The notes: generated by a model from the letters alone, not told the origin. A stretch of 64,000 nucleotides of DNA from Primula veris (GCA_963682055.1 OY821740.1:20112814-20176813), one strand, 5' to 3'. Numbered from the stretch's first letter, positions 33,400-45,595 are shown. Made by a program: numbers and translations.

Positions 33400-34400
33400 T
33401 GTCTCTCTTGATCGATAACAACAAGTTGTCTTCAAATAAGACAAGTGTTTTATCTGGATCGTGAGACAGAGCATATGTAATTCAAATATGGCTAATACGA
33501 GCTCGAAGCCATATACACTCTCTAGTCGTCTCATAGAGCACGAGTAGATCAGAGTGATTCGTTTGGAGTCATTCCAAGACCTCCAAGATATTGCCTTATT
33601 CCTAATGGTAAAGACAGACCATGTTAGGAATATCACTTATGCGGGTCTGATAAGTAACCGGCATCACTATAACCGAAAAAGGATTGCGTTAATTCGAGTA
33701 CCGAAGGGGGTAGGTACACTCGATGACGCAAATGGGATAAACTAGCCCACTTTCAAAATTACCATAAGGTAAGGGAATGTGTCTTTAGTGCCATTTTGAT
33801 GGCAGCGTGTTAGCGCGATGCTGTGTCGAGCTATACCATTCACAGCATATGAGATGTTCGTCCTAGCACATTAGACCAAGTACAATGATGCGCTTATTGT
33901 ACTTAGATATGAACATGATGGTTCAATATCTCTTCATCGTCTCATCAGGGACGGACTGGGTCTATATCAATGTCTAGTGATCGAACGATCATGGAATAAT
34001 CTGACGACTTAGCGTCATGATGACTAAAACGTCATAACACCTTCTGGGTGTAGTCTAAATCATGAACTTAGATTCAATCTTTACGGAACTCGATCATCAG
34101 GCCGAGTCACTACCGTTTCTTCCCAAGATCCTTCATCTCGAAGGCAAATCCAAAAGTGGATCGCATAATAAAACATGCAAGGGCATAATACTTGTTCAAG
34201 TATCCCAAGCTGATCAAGTACTCACTTAGGCAGGTATACCACATTCGCTCGGATTATATTAATCCATATAGTGAACGTCTCTTTAATTGAGATCGTGTTC
34301 CGTGGTCAGGAACTACTTGATTAAAGCATATGAAGTCACACAGGGACCTTCATCTATATCTCTTTGTCTAAATTCTCATAGAGATAAAACAGTGACCACA
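33400..34400 (-). pseudogene. Decayed copia reverse transcriptase/RNase H
   Basis: Reading the minus strand across stops and frameshifts gives LKRRSLYGL..SERMWYTCLSEYL (about 34290-34210), matching the copia L-x-(R/K)-SLYGLKQSGRMWY..LSEYL block. Then FEMKDLGKK (about 34140-34110), and YSDAGYLSDPHK (about 33670-33630), the RNase H start. Further on are matches to SRECVWLRS and YEDN. This assigns the element to a copia lineage with Ale-like pol sequence. Stops are frequent, so it is inactive. Confidence 0.75.
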
Positions 34401-37379
34401 ATCACATGCTGCATAATCAGTTTTTGGGAAACTACTAAACTGATAAAGTAGGGGACCGTTATAACGTCCATTACGAGGAAATAAACCATCTCGTAATCAA
34501 TTCCAAGATGTGAGAGAAACCTTGCGCTACTAGGCGAGCATTCTACAATCTCATTATTCTCATCACTTTTCCTTACGAATAACCAAATAAACGAACTCGT
34601 TTAACATTGGTGGTGTTAGAGCTATAGGTCCGAACACACTTTCGCTAAGGAGTCTACTTGGATTACAAGTTTCCATTAGTCCAGTCTATTCTCCGTTAAC
34701 TTTAGGCAACGATACATGGTTCTCTGTCATAATTTGTTCATATTATCAGTCGTCACCGAATATATGAACAAGTAATCAATGACAGTCTCGTTTCGCTTCA
34801 ATATCGTCTAAGATATCATGATCGACAGATATTTCGAGATTCTTAGGATGAGGAGGAAATCGCACATCTCCTTAATCCTTTATAATCTCGTGCGACAAAC
34901 GAGTTTCAGTTCACCACCTCTATGGCTGAACGAATTAAGAACCGGTCAACTTCCTCATATCTTGGGAAGGACGGCAGACTGACGGCCGATGGCAGCATCC
35001 TTTGCTTGGTTGGTTTGGTCAAAGCAATGTTACTACGACAGGAACACGGCGTCCGACAGGAACGTCTATCCTTGCAACCATTTTGCAGCAGGTATAAATG
35101 ATCTCGTGACATCTCATAAAGTCATTAAATGCCTTTGACATTTAGTTTGACTTGAGGGAGTCTATGCACTTACTTATCACTAAGTGCAGTTTTGGGGATC
35201 AAGCTAAGACTGAGTGGGTTATACCACGTTACTTCACGTCGTTCCTTATCAACAGTAACGTGCAAATCTCTCCTTAACGACGGGAAGAACAGTCTTAGCG
35301 ATGCCATTTTCGCATATCATGCGGTAAAGAGATCGCTTGCCAAGGTTACTCTATCAAATGATAGCCATGGGATTCATAATCGACTTATGTCCCCTTCAGA
35401 GGTCCATATTTTGAACGTTATAGCGGCTCAATCAAAATATTAAGCACTCAAACACGCGTTCATATGAGGCGTCTGACTCATAACCAGTAACCAACTGGTA
35501 CGCATTTAGAGTTTTGAGTGACTATGGGCCTCAGACGGACCAATGCAGCAAAATAGCATGACCCCATATGGAAATATAAATCTTGGTGCGCAAGACCAAG
35601 AAGTGCGTGCAACCATTTACAGTCCCATCATCAAACTTTCCGTAAGTCCATTTGGGTCTGAACATAATCGACAGGATGTTCAATTTCAATTTCCAAACTC
35701 AAGTAATTCAAATCGAAATTTCGATTCTTACTCTTCGGAATTATCAAGTCGACTAGACTTTTCAGGATAATCCGGATCATGAGCCATCAACTTAATGATA
35801 GGGCTAAAAGTTTGGGAAATGCTGCATTTCTGTAGACAACAATAATCATGTGACCTATTGTCGATGCATCAACCATAACCATTTATATTTATGGTCCGTC
35901 TTATGGTTGGATAAGTCCACAATGACTCCTTCAATTCTTTACAAAAATTCTACGAGTTCATTTCGTGATCTTTACACATACTAGTCTTTCAAAATGAGCA
36001 TTAGTGGCATTAATTTCGGATTAATCACGAAATATATTCTTAGAGAGAATCCAAATGCAATGCGATTATAAATCAACCATAGTCTTTTGACCTGGGAATA
36101 TCTCATTCGGTCAATGCCACAATATCAAAATGCTCTTATCAATCGACGACAGGCGAATGATAGTATAGACAATCATGTCTTAGCATCTAAATCATTTATC
36201 ATTTCGACGACAGGCAAAATGATAAGGTAACTTTAAATGCTTTAAATAATGTCGTAGCAACCACTTGAAAGACATTTCAACTCCTCTAAAATACGTTTTA
36301 TGGTCGTATTGAATGGAGGCTATGTAAATAAATTTTAATTCTTTCATGAGCTATTACCAGATAACACTGGTTTTCTCGAATATTTTATAACTCAACAAGG
36401 TACGACAGTACCTACAAGAGTATTAAGGCCTCATATTTGACAAATCAATTTGGTTTTAACAAAAGATTTTGATTTGGAACAACAGGTCCAGAATCATTGT
36501 CACAAAGGACTCTTTTAGGCAAGTAGTTGGTGAAATTATGTGGTACACGGTTACCCACTATTTCCAAAAAAAATCAACTACCCCACAAGTATTACCTAAA
36601 ATTTCATAATTTAAAGTTTGGTCACATTTGTCAAAGGAATTTGCTCAAAACACTTTAAATTATTTCGAGAAATTTCGTAAACAGGTAAACCATAATCCAA
36701 AAGTATGTCCAAATGGAAAAATCATAATCCAAATGGAAAAACATAATCCAGATGAGCGAAAAACTGGCTCAATGATTTATCAAAATCAATAAAGAAAGGT
36801 ATCAAACTCATTTGAGCCACAAAATCGGGGGTTTCAAGAGTTTCCTTTCAATTAACTTTAACCACATTAGCATCGGTTTTTCCACCTTTACAATAGTTGT
36901 GAACTATTTAAGGAGTAACCGTGCATGACCTTTGTCTTTATAGCATAGAGTTATCTCCTTGAGCATTATCTCTTGCTTTGTGACAACGGGTCATATTGTT
37001 CCTTTCAATTACTGTCTTGGAGCCACAGGTTTTCGATTTTGATGATTGTCTAAAATCTCGCTTGGCTAGGCGATTCATCGGGATCGCGACAGTTCGAGAC
37101 AAATAACACTTGTCTCGGTTCTCGATTCGTGGAAAAAAATGTACACGAAGATCATTAATATCAGGCAAACAATTCGCCATTGACCCAATAGGATTAAACT
37201 ACTCACCGGGGTAATTTTCTTATCCAATAACAGATGGGCGATAAAAAAACATGGTGAATATAAATTCACGATACTGCTTATGGAATACAATTTCCAAGCT
37301 AGTATTTTGGTGAATGATAGCTCCAATATGTCAATTTCAGACAGTTGTTCACCATAGACGTCATCACGTCTCAAATGTG

Positions 37380-37600
37380 GCGGCGGAATAAAATCAACGC
37401 CTTAGCATTCATCTTGAGGGTAACAACAAACTCGTGTTTTACTCATCAAAGATGGCATCCAAAAAAAATTTGGGCATCACATTTTCACACATCAGGGTGA
37501 GTAACATGTGGTGACGGATTAAAATCAACGTTTAAACAGTCATTTCGCAAGTATATTTTACGATTTTTCTCATCATGGATGGCATCCAACATGTGTTGGG
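37380..37600. repeat. ~127-bp imperfect tandem duplication
   Basis: GTGG(C/T)G(G/A)CGGA(A/T)TAAAATCAACG occurs at about 37378 and 37510, and CTCATCA(A/T)(A/G)GATGGCATCCAA at about 37442 and 37569: two diverged copies in the same order within the old copia. Confidence 0.6.
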
Positions 37601-38786
37601 AGTTCTGGATTATTTATCATATAAAACAACTGGTTTATATATTTATGGTTTGCACAAGCATAAACTTTATTTCGAAACGACATGTTCGAAAAATAGTTTT
37701 GCTTTTAATGTGAATAGGTTCTCATTGATCGAACGACAGGTCGATACAGAGATACCAATTCGGCGAAACATACATCACTATATAAACACATTTGGGAAAA
37801 TTATTATTTAGTCAAGCCCTTTCGGTAGCTCTACTTGAAAAACGACCAGGAAAGACGGTGAGGGTGGAGGGCACGAATGCCACTTAAAATCCGACCTCAT
37901 TAGGATATCGATTTCCGCCTATATCTTTCCTAGACATCGTATTCAAATAGGTGAGCCTATTTGGGGAAGGTTCATTATTTTTTCAACTTAAATGTGAATA
38001 TATATGATTTCGCAAATTTACATATCTTATACATAACATCATTAATAATATTACGTGGCAGTGATTATTAACATGGCAATTCATAAATTAATTCAATTAA
38101 CATGCAATGTTATTTACTAGCCAATTAATCAATTTTCATGTATGTATTTATGTAGATATGGACCGAATTTTATACATATGTGAACACGTATATTGTTTTA
38201 AATGTAACATACATACTACAGGGATCACTACTGTAATTACAGTAAACTATATTCAATTTACAATTATTACAGTTTCAGTTCATACTTTCAGGCAAGTTGC
38301 AGTTTGATCTTTTAATAATTAACAGAAGGTCAATAGTTTTCATAGAATTACATATTGGATTACTGGTTTCAGTTTATTATTACATATTCAGTCCAAACAG
38401 ATTAATGATTTCAATGTTTACACATGTTTAAACATAGTTTCATACACCGGTTGCTTGGTAATTATAATATGCATTCTGGTAGTCTTTCTTCAACATATAC
38501 AAAGAATTAACTCACCATACTAATATTATCCATATAAAGTCTGCGTGTAGCACATATTAATCGATTGGTTTACTTTACATACATTGGTATATATTTTTAT
38601 TCTAGTTATATAGATACTAATACCGCAATACCGTGTTCTTTTCATACACAACCGTCATGCAGTATAACTTATTAGTGCTAAGTATCATGTTACAAACATG
38701 TTTACTAGTGTTAACATGTGGGATTGAAGCAATTATAATTATCCATGCAATTTGTCATATAGTAGCAATTTGTTATAGTACTAAAT

Positions 38787-40065
38787 TGTTGAACCATGGG
38801 GTTCAATAATTGATTTTGATTATAACGTTGATTATGTTTTTAATGATTTTACGATTTCTCTATTTCAATGATATAATGCTTGTCTTTTCCCAAAAGAGAA
38901 TTTGTAAATTTCATAATGCCAGAAAGATAGAGCACAGAAAAACGAAGCCACAGGTTCAAGCGGAACCAGAATCGGAGCTAAAACGAAGGAGTTATGAGCT
39001 TTCGAAGAATAGCGAGAAGACCAAGAAACTGCCAGAGAAAACGACCGATCGACTGGACAAAAAAGACCGATCGTTTTTGGTCCAAATTCTTCCAGAGAAG
39101 TCATCTGAATAACGACCGGTCGAAACTCAGAAACGACCGATCGTTTTCTGAAAAACGACCGATCGACTGCAGAAAACGACCGATCGTTTTCTGCAGTTTT
39201 CAAAAACAGCTTTTCAGCTTATTCTGGAAAATTGCTTAAAACCTGTGGATAAAACCCTCAACCACTACCAACGGTCATATACAGAAAAACAGACATCTTG
39301 TTCCATATAAACCACCCCAAATCTATCTCCAAAAATATCCATTCACAGCCCATTATCATTCTTCAACCTCTCTCATTCATAACACAAAATATCACCATTT
39401 TGGTGAATATATTCGAAAAAGAGGGAAATTAAGGAGAAAGCATTTCGAGCTCAACCAAAGATCAAAACATCATCAAAACCACAAATTAGCTTATTTAGAA
39501 GCAATCAAATTGTGGGTGTTGTTTTAATTTTCGATAAATTTGTAAAGAGCAAAAATTATAAGCTCATTGTGAGTGAGTGTTTGGTAGAAGCTTTTAAGCC
39601 AAAGTATTGGTTAAAAGTTCTAGGTTAAACACTTGGGTACTCATAGATTGAGGGGGAGTCGTTGACTCATTAAACGTGTTCGCTTGCACTTGTATTAAGA
39701 GTAGGAACCTCGGGTAGAGGGTGAGCCAATCGGTCGATTGAGCTTGATAGGATTTTTAAAATCGGGAAGATTATTTTTAGTGAAATACTCGGTAGTACCG
39801 AGGAGAGGACGTAGGCCGTTTGCCGAACCTCTATAAATATTGGTGTCATTTTCTTTCCCTATCTTTTACTTTTCCGCAAATATTTATTATTGCTTATTTT
39901 CTTACTTGCGTTTAGTAATTCTAGCAATTCATTAACTCTTGTTAAAACGCTTAAGTTTAGAATTGCATAAGTTGGGTTATTAGTTGCCACTTAGATTTTA
40001 ATTAGGCAAAATCCGCCAAAAACCTTATTCAACCCCCCTCTAAGGTTTAGCCACACGGGCCAACA
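38787..40065 (+). mobile_element. Solo LTR (SIRE-like) nested in old copia (TSD TAAAT)
   Basis: 1279 bp, from TGTTGAACCATGGGG to ACACGGGCCAACA, with a perfect 5-bp duplication, TAAAT at 38782-38786 and 40066-40070. A promoter-like TATAAATA at 39832-39839 supports plus orientation. The end with CAACCCCCCTCTAAGG is typical of long-LTR SIRE/Maximus copia elements as I recall them. At 39041-39187 it carries six copies of CGACCG(A/G)TCG. No internal region flanks it, hence a solo LTR. Confidence 0.85.
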
Positions 40066-40321
40066 TAAATCTTGTTTCAGTTTGTGCCATATTGTTTCGC
40101 ATGTATATATATAGTAAATGGTTAGTTACGGTGTACATATTAGGTTTCAAAAAATTTGTGTACCTTTCATACGGTATTTTGGTGAAATTCGATATATTAA
40201 TAACCCAATTAAATCCGGAAAATCTCAAGGTTTATAAATACTCAATATCCATGCGTTTACCAGAAATCTTCAATATCCGCGAGCGTATATCCTATTCTCC
40301 GCGAGCAAAGTGTCGATAACG

Positions 40322-40531
40322 TGTTGTGAGTCTTATTAGCTCAGTATATATATTATATAGAAGACATAGAGAGAACATAGAGAGAGGGAACAGTAGGTCT
40401 TTATTAATCAGAATGTGTATGAATGAATGTCAAATACAAGACCCACAACCCTTTTTATATAGATAGAGGGGTAGGGTTACAAGTTGGACACATAAAGTAC
40501 AAGTCCAATAGTCCAATAATATCATACAAGA
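40322..40531 (-). repeat. 5' LTR of old copia
   Basis: 210 bp, partner of 32376-32590, beginning TGTTGTGAGTC and ending TCATACAAGA on the plus strand; the terminal CA of the family is mutated here. Confidence 0.8.
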
Positions 40532-41235
40532 CAGTATGTATTTTATTTGATTTTTTTATTTATTTATCTTTTTAGTTCTATCAAGGTTTTTGTTCTAGTG
40601 GTAATTAATATACGCTTGCGTTCCAACAAAAATAAGATAAGACTCATTTGTGATGTTTTGAAACTTGGTCCTCTGCCTCTTTCGGCAAGGGCTTAGCCGC
40701 CACACTAGTTTCTGGTTTATAGCTTTTGGGTGAAACTCGTTTTCTTTCCTTCTGGCCTTCAGTAAAAGCTAAACTTCCATAAAAAACAAACGTATAAGTT
40801 TAGAGATTTTAACGAACCAGAGAGTGCTTCTGTCCTAAAAAAAGAAGTAACATCACTAATAAGGAAAGAAACTGTCACGCTACTCTGGTATGATATACTG
40901 TTATATTTATGTATTTTAAATCATTATTAAGCTACGGCTGATGTATTTATAACTGCGTAAGAACGGGACAAACGCCAATGAAACCGTTATGAATTGACAC
41001 AGACGCGATCTTTAAATAAGGTGTTACCGAAATTTAGTTTCAAAAGTAGTATGTTTTGTTAATTTATTCTTAATAAAAACATATCCAAAATTTCATATAC
41101 TAATTTGTATATTTCATAGACTTATTCCAAAAATTTATACCCTTATTTCAAAAGTTTATACCATAATTTGTATATTTTCATACCATTATTTTAATAAGTC
41201 AACTCAAATCAAATGAGTCTGACCAAGTCAAAATG
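40532..41235. other. Intergenic DNA, nothing recognised
   Basis: No coding potential or clear repeat was recognised. Confidence 0.35.
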
Positions 41236-41642
41236 TCTAAATTGGGCATTTGACTTCCTTTAACTTATTATAATAGAATTATATATATATATATATGGGA
41301 AGAATATATGAACATCATGAAAAACACCCAAATGGACACTTTTTTGTAAAAACGCTCCAAATCAAGATTTGGTTAATGCAAATATTCACGGTTTCACACA
41401 AATATGAGTCTTGTTTTTTTTTTTTCTGAGATATATAATGACATGTTTTGAATTTTTAAATTTTACCATAATTTCGAAAACATGTCATTATACCTCTCAA
41501 AAAAAAAACAAGACGCATATTTGTGTTCCCGTCGTGAAATTATGGAGATTTGCATTAACCAAATCTTGATTTGGAGCGTTTTTACAAAAAAATGTCTATT
41601 TTGGTGTTTTTCATGGTGTCCATATAACATTATATATATATG

Positions 41643-41683
<41 letters not shown>

Positions 41684-41742
41684 TTCTATTATAATAAGTC
41701 AACCCAAGTTAAATAAGTCTGCCCAATTTAGCCAAAAAAATT
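41236..41742. repeat. ~500-bp near-perfect inverted repeat (hairpin)
   Basis: Left arm 41236-41450 and right arm 41470-41742 are reverse complements. Shared blocks include CTTATTATAATAGAAT, ATGAAAAACACC, GTAAAAACGCTCCAAATCAA, GATTTGGTTAATGCAAAT and ATAATGACATGTTTT. Arms are about 200 bp with a spacer of a few tens of bases near 41455. Transcribed, it would form a long stem. It lies directly inside a Helitron-like 3' end. Confidence 0.85.
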
Positions 41743-41973
41743 TCAAAAATACTCCTACACCTTTATATTAATTACAATAATACCATACTCCAATAAAAAT
41801 ATAAAAAGTAAAAACTAATAACATATTTATATATTTTTAACAACCAAACATTCTTTTAAATCTTAAAATATGTTTTTTTTATTATGCACATATTTATATC
41901 ATAATTATACATATTTTCTATATTTTTATTGCATTACGCGCGGCACACGCAACACGTAGGGCACGATTACTAG
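41700..41973 (+). mobile_element. Helitron-like 3' end (plus strand)
   Basis: Ends ACGCGCGGCACACGCAACAC, then GGGCACGATTACTAG followed by T: GC-rich pre-terminal segment, CTRR end and host T, the Helitron 3' signature. The preceding AAGTCTGCCCAATTTAG and TTTCAAAAATACTC match the minus-strand end at 27201. The inverted repeat at 41236-41742 may be part of the same element. The 5' TC end was not found. Confidence 0.5.
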
Positions 41974-42001
41974 TGTGTGTATATATATATATATATAAGT
42001 A

Positions 42002-43067
42002 TGTAGAAGTACTAGAAAGTAAACTGTGTAAAGTAAATGACACAAGGAGTTTATCCAGGTTCGCCTCAAACGAGACTACGTTATGTCGCCAATTACAAAC
42101 GGATCTTGAGATTTTATTAACTCTTTCTTTAAGGGCAGTGTAGCCGTTACAACTTCTCTTTCTTGAGTACATAGATACCCTTTACAATTATTTCTCACTT
42201 GGGGCAAAGCGACCCACATGCTAAACACAAATCATTTAGCTAGGCGTACACAAAATTATAACGAGAAATGGAATTCTCTCAAATCATTAATTGAACCACA
42301 AAAGTTATGAGAACATCAAGAGTTTACAACCATTTAAACTGTCTGGAAAATATATGTATTTGAAGTATAAGAGAGTTAGATCAATCGTCGAAGTCTTGTT
42401 CAATGAAAATGTGGCTTCGAGGTGATCGAAAATTAGAAAAAAATAAAGATGCAAACTTAGGATTGTTTGCTATGGAATGGTGTAATGAAATTTGAAGGGG
42501 TGGCCTCTATTTATAGTGTTTGAGGTATAGTAGCCGTTATAGTTTGAAATTTTTAAGTATAGGCTTTTCAACCGGCTAGTTCTTTAGTATTTCGCAGATT
42601 GAGTTGGTATATTTGAACGTTGGTGTTTAATGCATATTTGAACGTTGGTGTTTAATCATTGATCTTGTCATTATTACGGTCATGTAAAACTTTGGAATGT
42701 TTTTTGAATAATTTTTATAGCTTGCAAAATTGTATCTGACCTTTGCATATACACTGCTTTCAACCGGTTACTTTCTTTTTCAACCGGTCAGGTTGTCCAG
42801 GATATTGAATTAATTCTTAATTCAATTTAGTCTTTTTACTTTGGTCTTCTTACTTGTATTCCAAACTTCTTTAATATACTCTAATCATCTTCTAATCATC
42901 TGAAATATCTTAGTGTAAATATTAGTGTGACTCATGAGTTTTCATTGAGTTAAATTATATAAATTTGGTTATTTATCAAAACTTTTGTTAATTATGAATT
43001 GATGCATAAAATTTTATTAATTATGAATTTGTCCATAAACTTTAGTTAATTTAGAGTAGGTTCAACA
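42002..43067 (-). mobile_element. SIRE-like copia LTR (3' LTR of a deleted element)
   Basis: A 1066-bp sequence with termini TGTAGAAG and GTTCAACA on the plus strand. On the minus strand it starts TGTTGAACCTACTC, preceded by the purine tract TCTCAAAAAGGGGAGT (43083-43068), as expected for a 3' LTR. A promoter TATAAATA lies at 42516-42509 (minus). It contains three ACCGGTTGAAA-type motifs. No second LTR was found, and only a gag remnant follows upstream, so most of the element is deleted. Confidence 0.7.
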
Positions 43068-43375
43068 ACTCCCCTTTTTGAGAATAACAAACCTTTTATA
43101 ATTTAGTTTAATTACTTACTCCCCCAAACGATGTGCATTGATTATAAATTAAGTGTGTAACTGAAATTGCATAAACGTAGAGACAGGTACAAATAAAAAT
43201 AATAACTTTAACTAATTAATCGAAATTTAAATACAACGGGAATTATAGAATTTCCCAAATTTAAAATAACGATAAAAATTAAATAAATATAACATCAAGA
43301 CTTGTGCTAAATTTCTATTCTTTTCTCCCCTTTGTTATTGTCAAAAACGCGTGTTTTCCAGTTCTGGATGTTTGG

Positions 43376-43633
43376 TCACTTGAGATAGTACTCATCTTTG
43401 GAGTTTTCTACGTCAAACATTCCTATAAGTGTCTTTGCAGACTTCATGAGCGGTTTCATGCAATCAATGATTAGATTGAAAACACTTGGTGCTATAGCAC
43501 TATAAAGAAAATTCATGGGTTTACATTTTAAAAACAAATGTTTATCATTTTCATTTGTGACTTGAGTGTTAATGGAAAGAGAGACTTGGTTTTCCATGAG
43601 GACTAACCACAAGTCGACATAGTTGGTTTTCAT
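43376..43633 (-). pseudogene. Copia gag fragment
   Basis: An 85-codon frame with ENDKHLFLKCKPMNFLYSAI, then VFNLIIDCMKPLMKSAKTLI. This resembles the Gag segment of SIRE-like copia elements (as I recall it, DKK-x-N-x-KA-x-N-x-IYCAL, then EFN-x-ISTC-x-SAK-x-(I/A)W). Gag normally lies after the 5' LTR; here it sits about 300 bp before the 3' LTR at 43067, so protease, integrase and RT have been deleted. Confidence 0.5.
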
Positions 43634-43994
43634 GAATATCGTGAATCGTATTTTTCAATATGTACACAAATTCCCTTTAAAAACGAGGGGTTGGGAAGGG
43701 CTAGAGATTCCTATGGGGGGTGTTTGTGTTCACCAAGATTAGCCATAGTTTAAAAGTAGGCTTAAAAGAAAGGCATGTGAATTAGTGAGTTTTCTTATAA
43801 CTTAGTGGGGTTTATATAGTGTTTTGAAGGGTTCTATGGTTATGAAAATGGTGTATTTATTGATTTCACACGTTCTAAAAAATATTTTGGAGCTTTGGCT
43901 AGCGGGAAATGTAAATGATTTGAATTTAAAATATGACAGCGTTTTCTAACCAGTTGAAAAATAATGTAACTGGTTGAAACCTTCCATTCAGACA

Positions 43995-44280
43995 AATTCT
44001 ATACGTGTAAAAAAAATAAACATGTAAAAATATGGACATGATATGCACGGAAAATGCACTTAAATAATTATGGTGAAATAAAGATGTTTTTGTGACATAA
44101 TTTTTTATATAGTTTGACTAAAATGATTGTAGATAAGATGATATTTCGTTTGTGAGTTAATTTTGAATTATTTTACTATTAAAATATATTATTATGAAAT
44201 TTCACACAACTGAAATACAATTGAAAAAAGGACCTCAATTCTTTTTTTTTTGCACCGCGGAACAATAATTTCAGAACCTG
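43995..44280. repeat. Dispersed direct repeat, copy 1
   Basis: Similar over about 285 bp to 45310-45595: shared AAATAAAGATGTTTT, TTTGACTAAAAT, AGTTAATTTTGAATTA and, near the end, CAATTGAAAAAA(G/T)G, CCTCAATT and GGAACAA(T/A)AATTTCA. Non-coding; it resembles a common plant repeat near hAT-like elements, but I cannot assign a family. Confidence 0.6.
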
Positions 44281-44795
44281 CCTGAAAAGATTGCGCAAAA
44301 GGAACTCGCTAATTATGCTCTTCCTCGCTCTATAGTATCCCATGATTCTTACTCTCTTTATACTCTGCCGGTCGAGATCTCTTCTCACCATTTAAAATGC
44401 TAAAACTACTCGACTCCAGACTACAATCATCATACGGGAAAGGAACAAGTCCCGCATATATAATGCTGACGTCAACTACCGGCTCATTTTAGTGGCGGAT
44501 GATGTTAGGAATGGTCTTTTCGGGATCATATGCGCCACATTTTCCCACTTCTCGATTGTGTCACCGTTATAGAATGTCAGTGCGACTTTGAAAAGTTTGT
44601 TCTCCTCAGATGTCCAATACGCTACGCTCTGTCCATTGTGGAATACAGAGAGAAAGATTTAGGTGAGTGTTGTAAAGAAATGTAGAACGTCATGTTAAAA
44701 AGGGAAGTGTGGAGATTAATTTTTTGGCCAATCCAATTTTTTAACAATAATGTAGTACCACTTGTCTATAAATGCTTCTTCAGAATTTTATAATA

Positions 44796-45031
44796 TTCCA
44801 TCCGTTCCAATTTAATTGTCCACTATAAAATTACGTGCAATTTTGACCTGTCAAGAACTTGTATCAAAATTGTCGGAATGAAATTTTTTAAAGGTTGATC
44901 ATATAGTTCAAATGTTAAATTTTATGATTAAATTTAACAAAAAAATCATTTCGATAATTTTGATACAAGTTATAAGTCGATCAAAATTGCACGTAGTTTC
45001 GTAATGGACAATTAAATGAGAACGGAATGAG
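44796..45031. mobile_element. Stowaway-like MITE, intact (TSD TA)
   Basis: 236 bp. The left arm starts TTCCATCCGTTCCAATTTAA and the right arm ends CATTTAATTGTCC inverted to GGACAATTAAATGAGAACGG, then AATGAG. TA flanks both ends (44794-44795 and 45032-45033). Long internal complementarity (ACGTGCAATTTTGA in both arms) gives a hairpin. It lies about 1.4 kb upstream of the cyclin start. Confidence 0.8.
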
Positions 45032-45309
45032 TAGTTTAGTACAACTTTCCCATGCAACATTTATGTCTACACTTCTATACAAATAATAAAATAATGTTTC
45101 TTTCTGTATAGTTACTTTTTCACACATAACTTTCATTACGATCATGATTTTTGATATAAAATATTCTTTGTATATATCTTAAGCGACTTGACATATTTGA
45201 ACATATTTTGGGTATATGTCCAGTCGTGGCGTGCAAGAGGTGCAATCACACAGGGTCTCACGACTTCAGAGAATCGTTCAGATCCCCATGACGCAGATAA
45301 AAAAATTTA

Positions 45310-45595
45310 AAATTTATCTATATGTGTAAAAAAAAATTAGCATGTAAATATATGCACAAAAAATACACGTGATAAAATAAAGATGTTTTACTGACATGAT
45401 TTGTTGTATAATTTGACTAAAATATTTGTAGATAAATTAACAATATGTTTATATTGATGATTTCTTTCGTTTGATAGTTAATTTTGAATTAATTGCTATT
45501 AAAATATTTCATTATGGAATTTCATACACGAAACTACAATTGAAAAAATGGCCTCAATTATTTTTTGTATCCGGGAACAAAAATTTCAAGGCCGA
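45310..45595. repeat. Dispersed direct repeat, copy 2
   Basis: Same orientation as 43995-44280. Next to it at 45225-45272 is GGCGTGCAAGAGGTGCAATC, a motif I associate with the same plant repeat group. Non-coding. Confidence 0.55.

Larger units (their letters stand above)
32376..40531 (-). mobile_element. Old Ty1/copia element (Ale-like), degenerate
   Basis: LTRs at 32376-32590 (215 bp) and 40322-40531 (210 bp) share TGTTGTGAGTCTTATTAGC at one end and CAATAGTCCAATAATAT at the other; I count roughly 17 substitutions plus small indels. The minus strand is sense. The sequence just inside the right LTR (CGTTATCGACAC) resembles the CGTTATCAGCAC primer site of Ale-type copia elements, and AAAGGGGGAT precedes the left LTR. 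Reverse transcriptase and RNase H remnants lie at 33400-34400. The region 32600-33300, rich in AACCTTGCC..GGAAAACCCAGTGG repeats, is the 3' non-coding part. No matching target duplication is seen. A solo LTR (38787-40065) is nested within. Even without it the element is about 6.9 kb, longer than usual, so other insertions are likely at 37.5-38.8 kb. Confidence 0.8.

Noticed and set aside
38810..39239. Arg/Asp-rich open frames on both strands
   Set aside because: They arise from the CGACCGATCG array within a solo LTR, not from a gene.
32376..40531. Integrated plant pararetrovirus
   Set aside because: Considered because of the long degenerate region, but flanking LTRs and copia-order RT and RNase H motifs identify a Ty1/copia retrotransposon.
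41463..41702. Complementary open frames on both strands
   Set aside because: They lie in the long inverted repeat and TA microsatellite.
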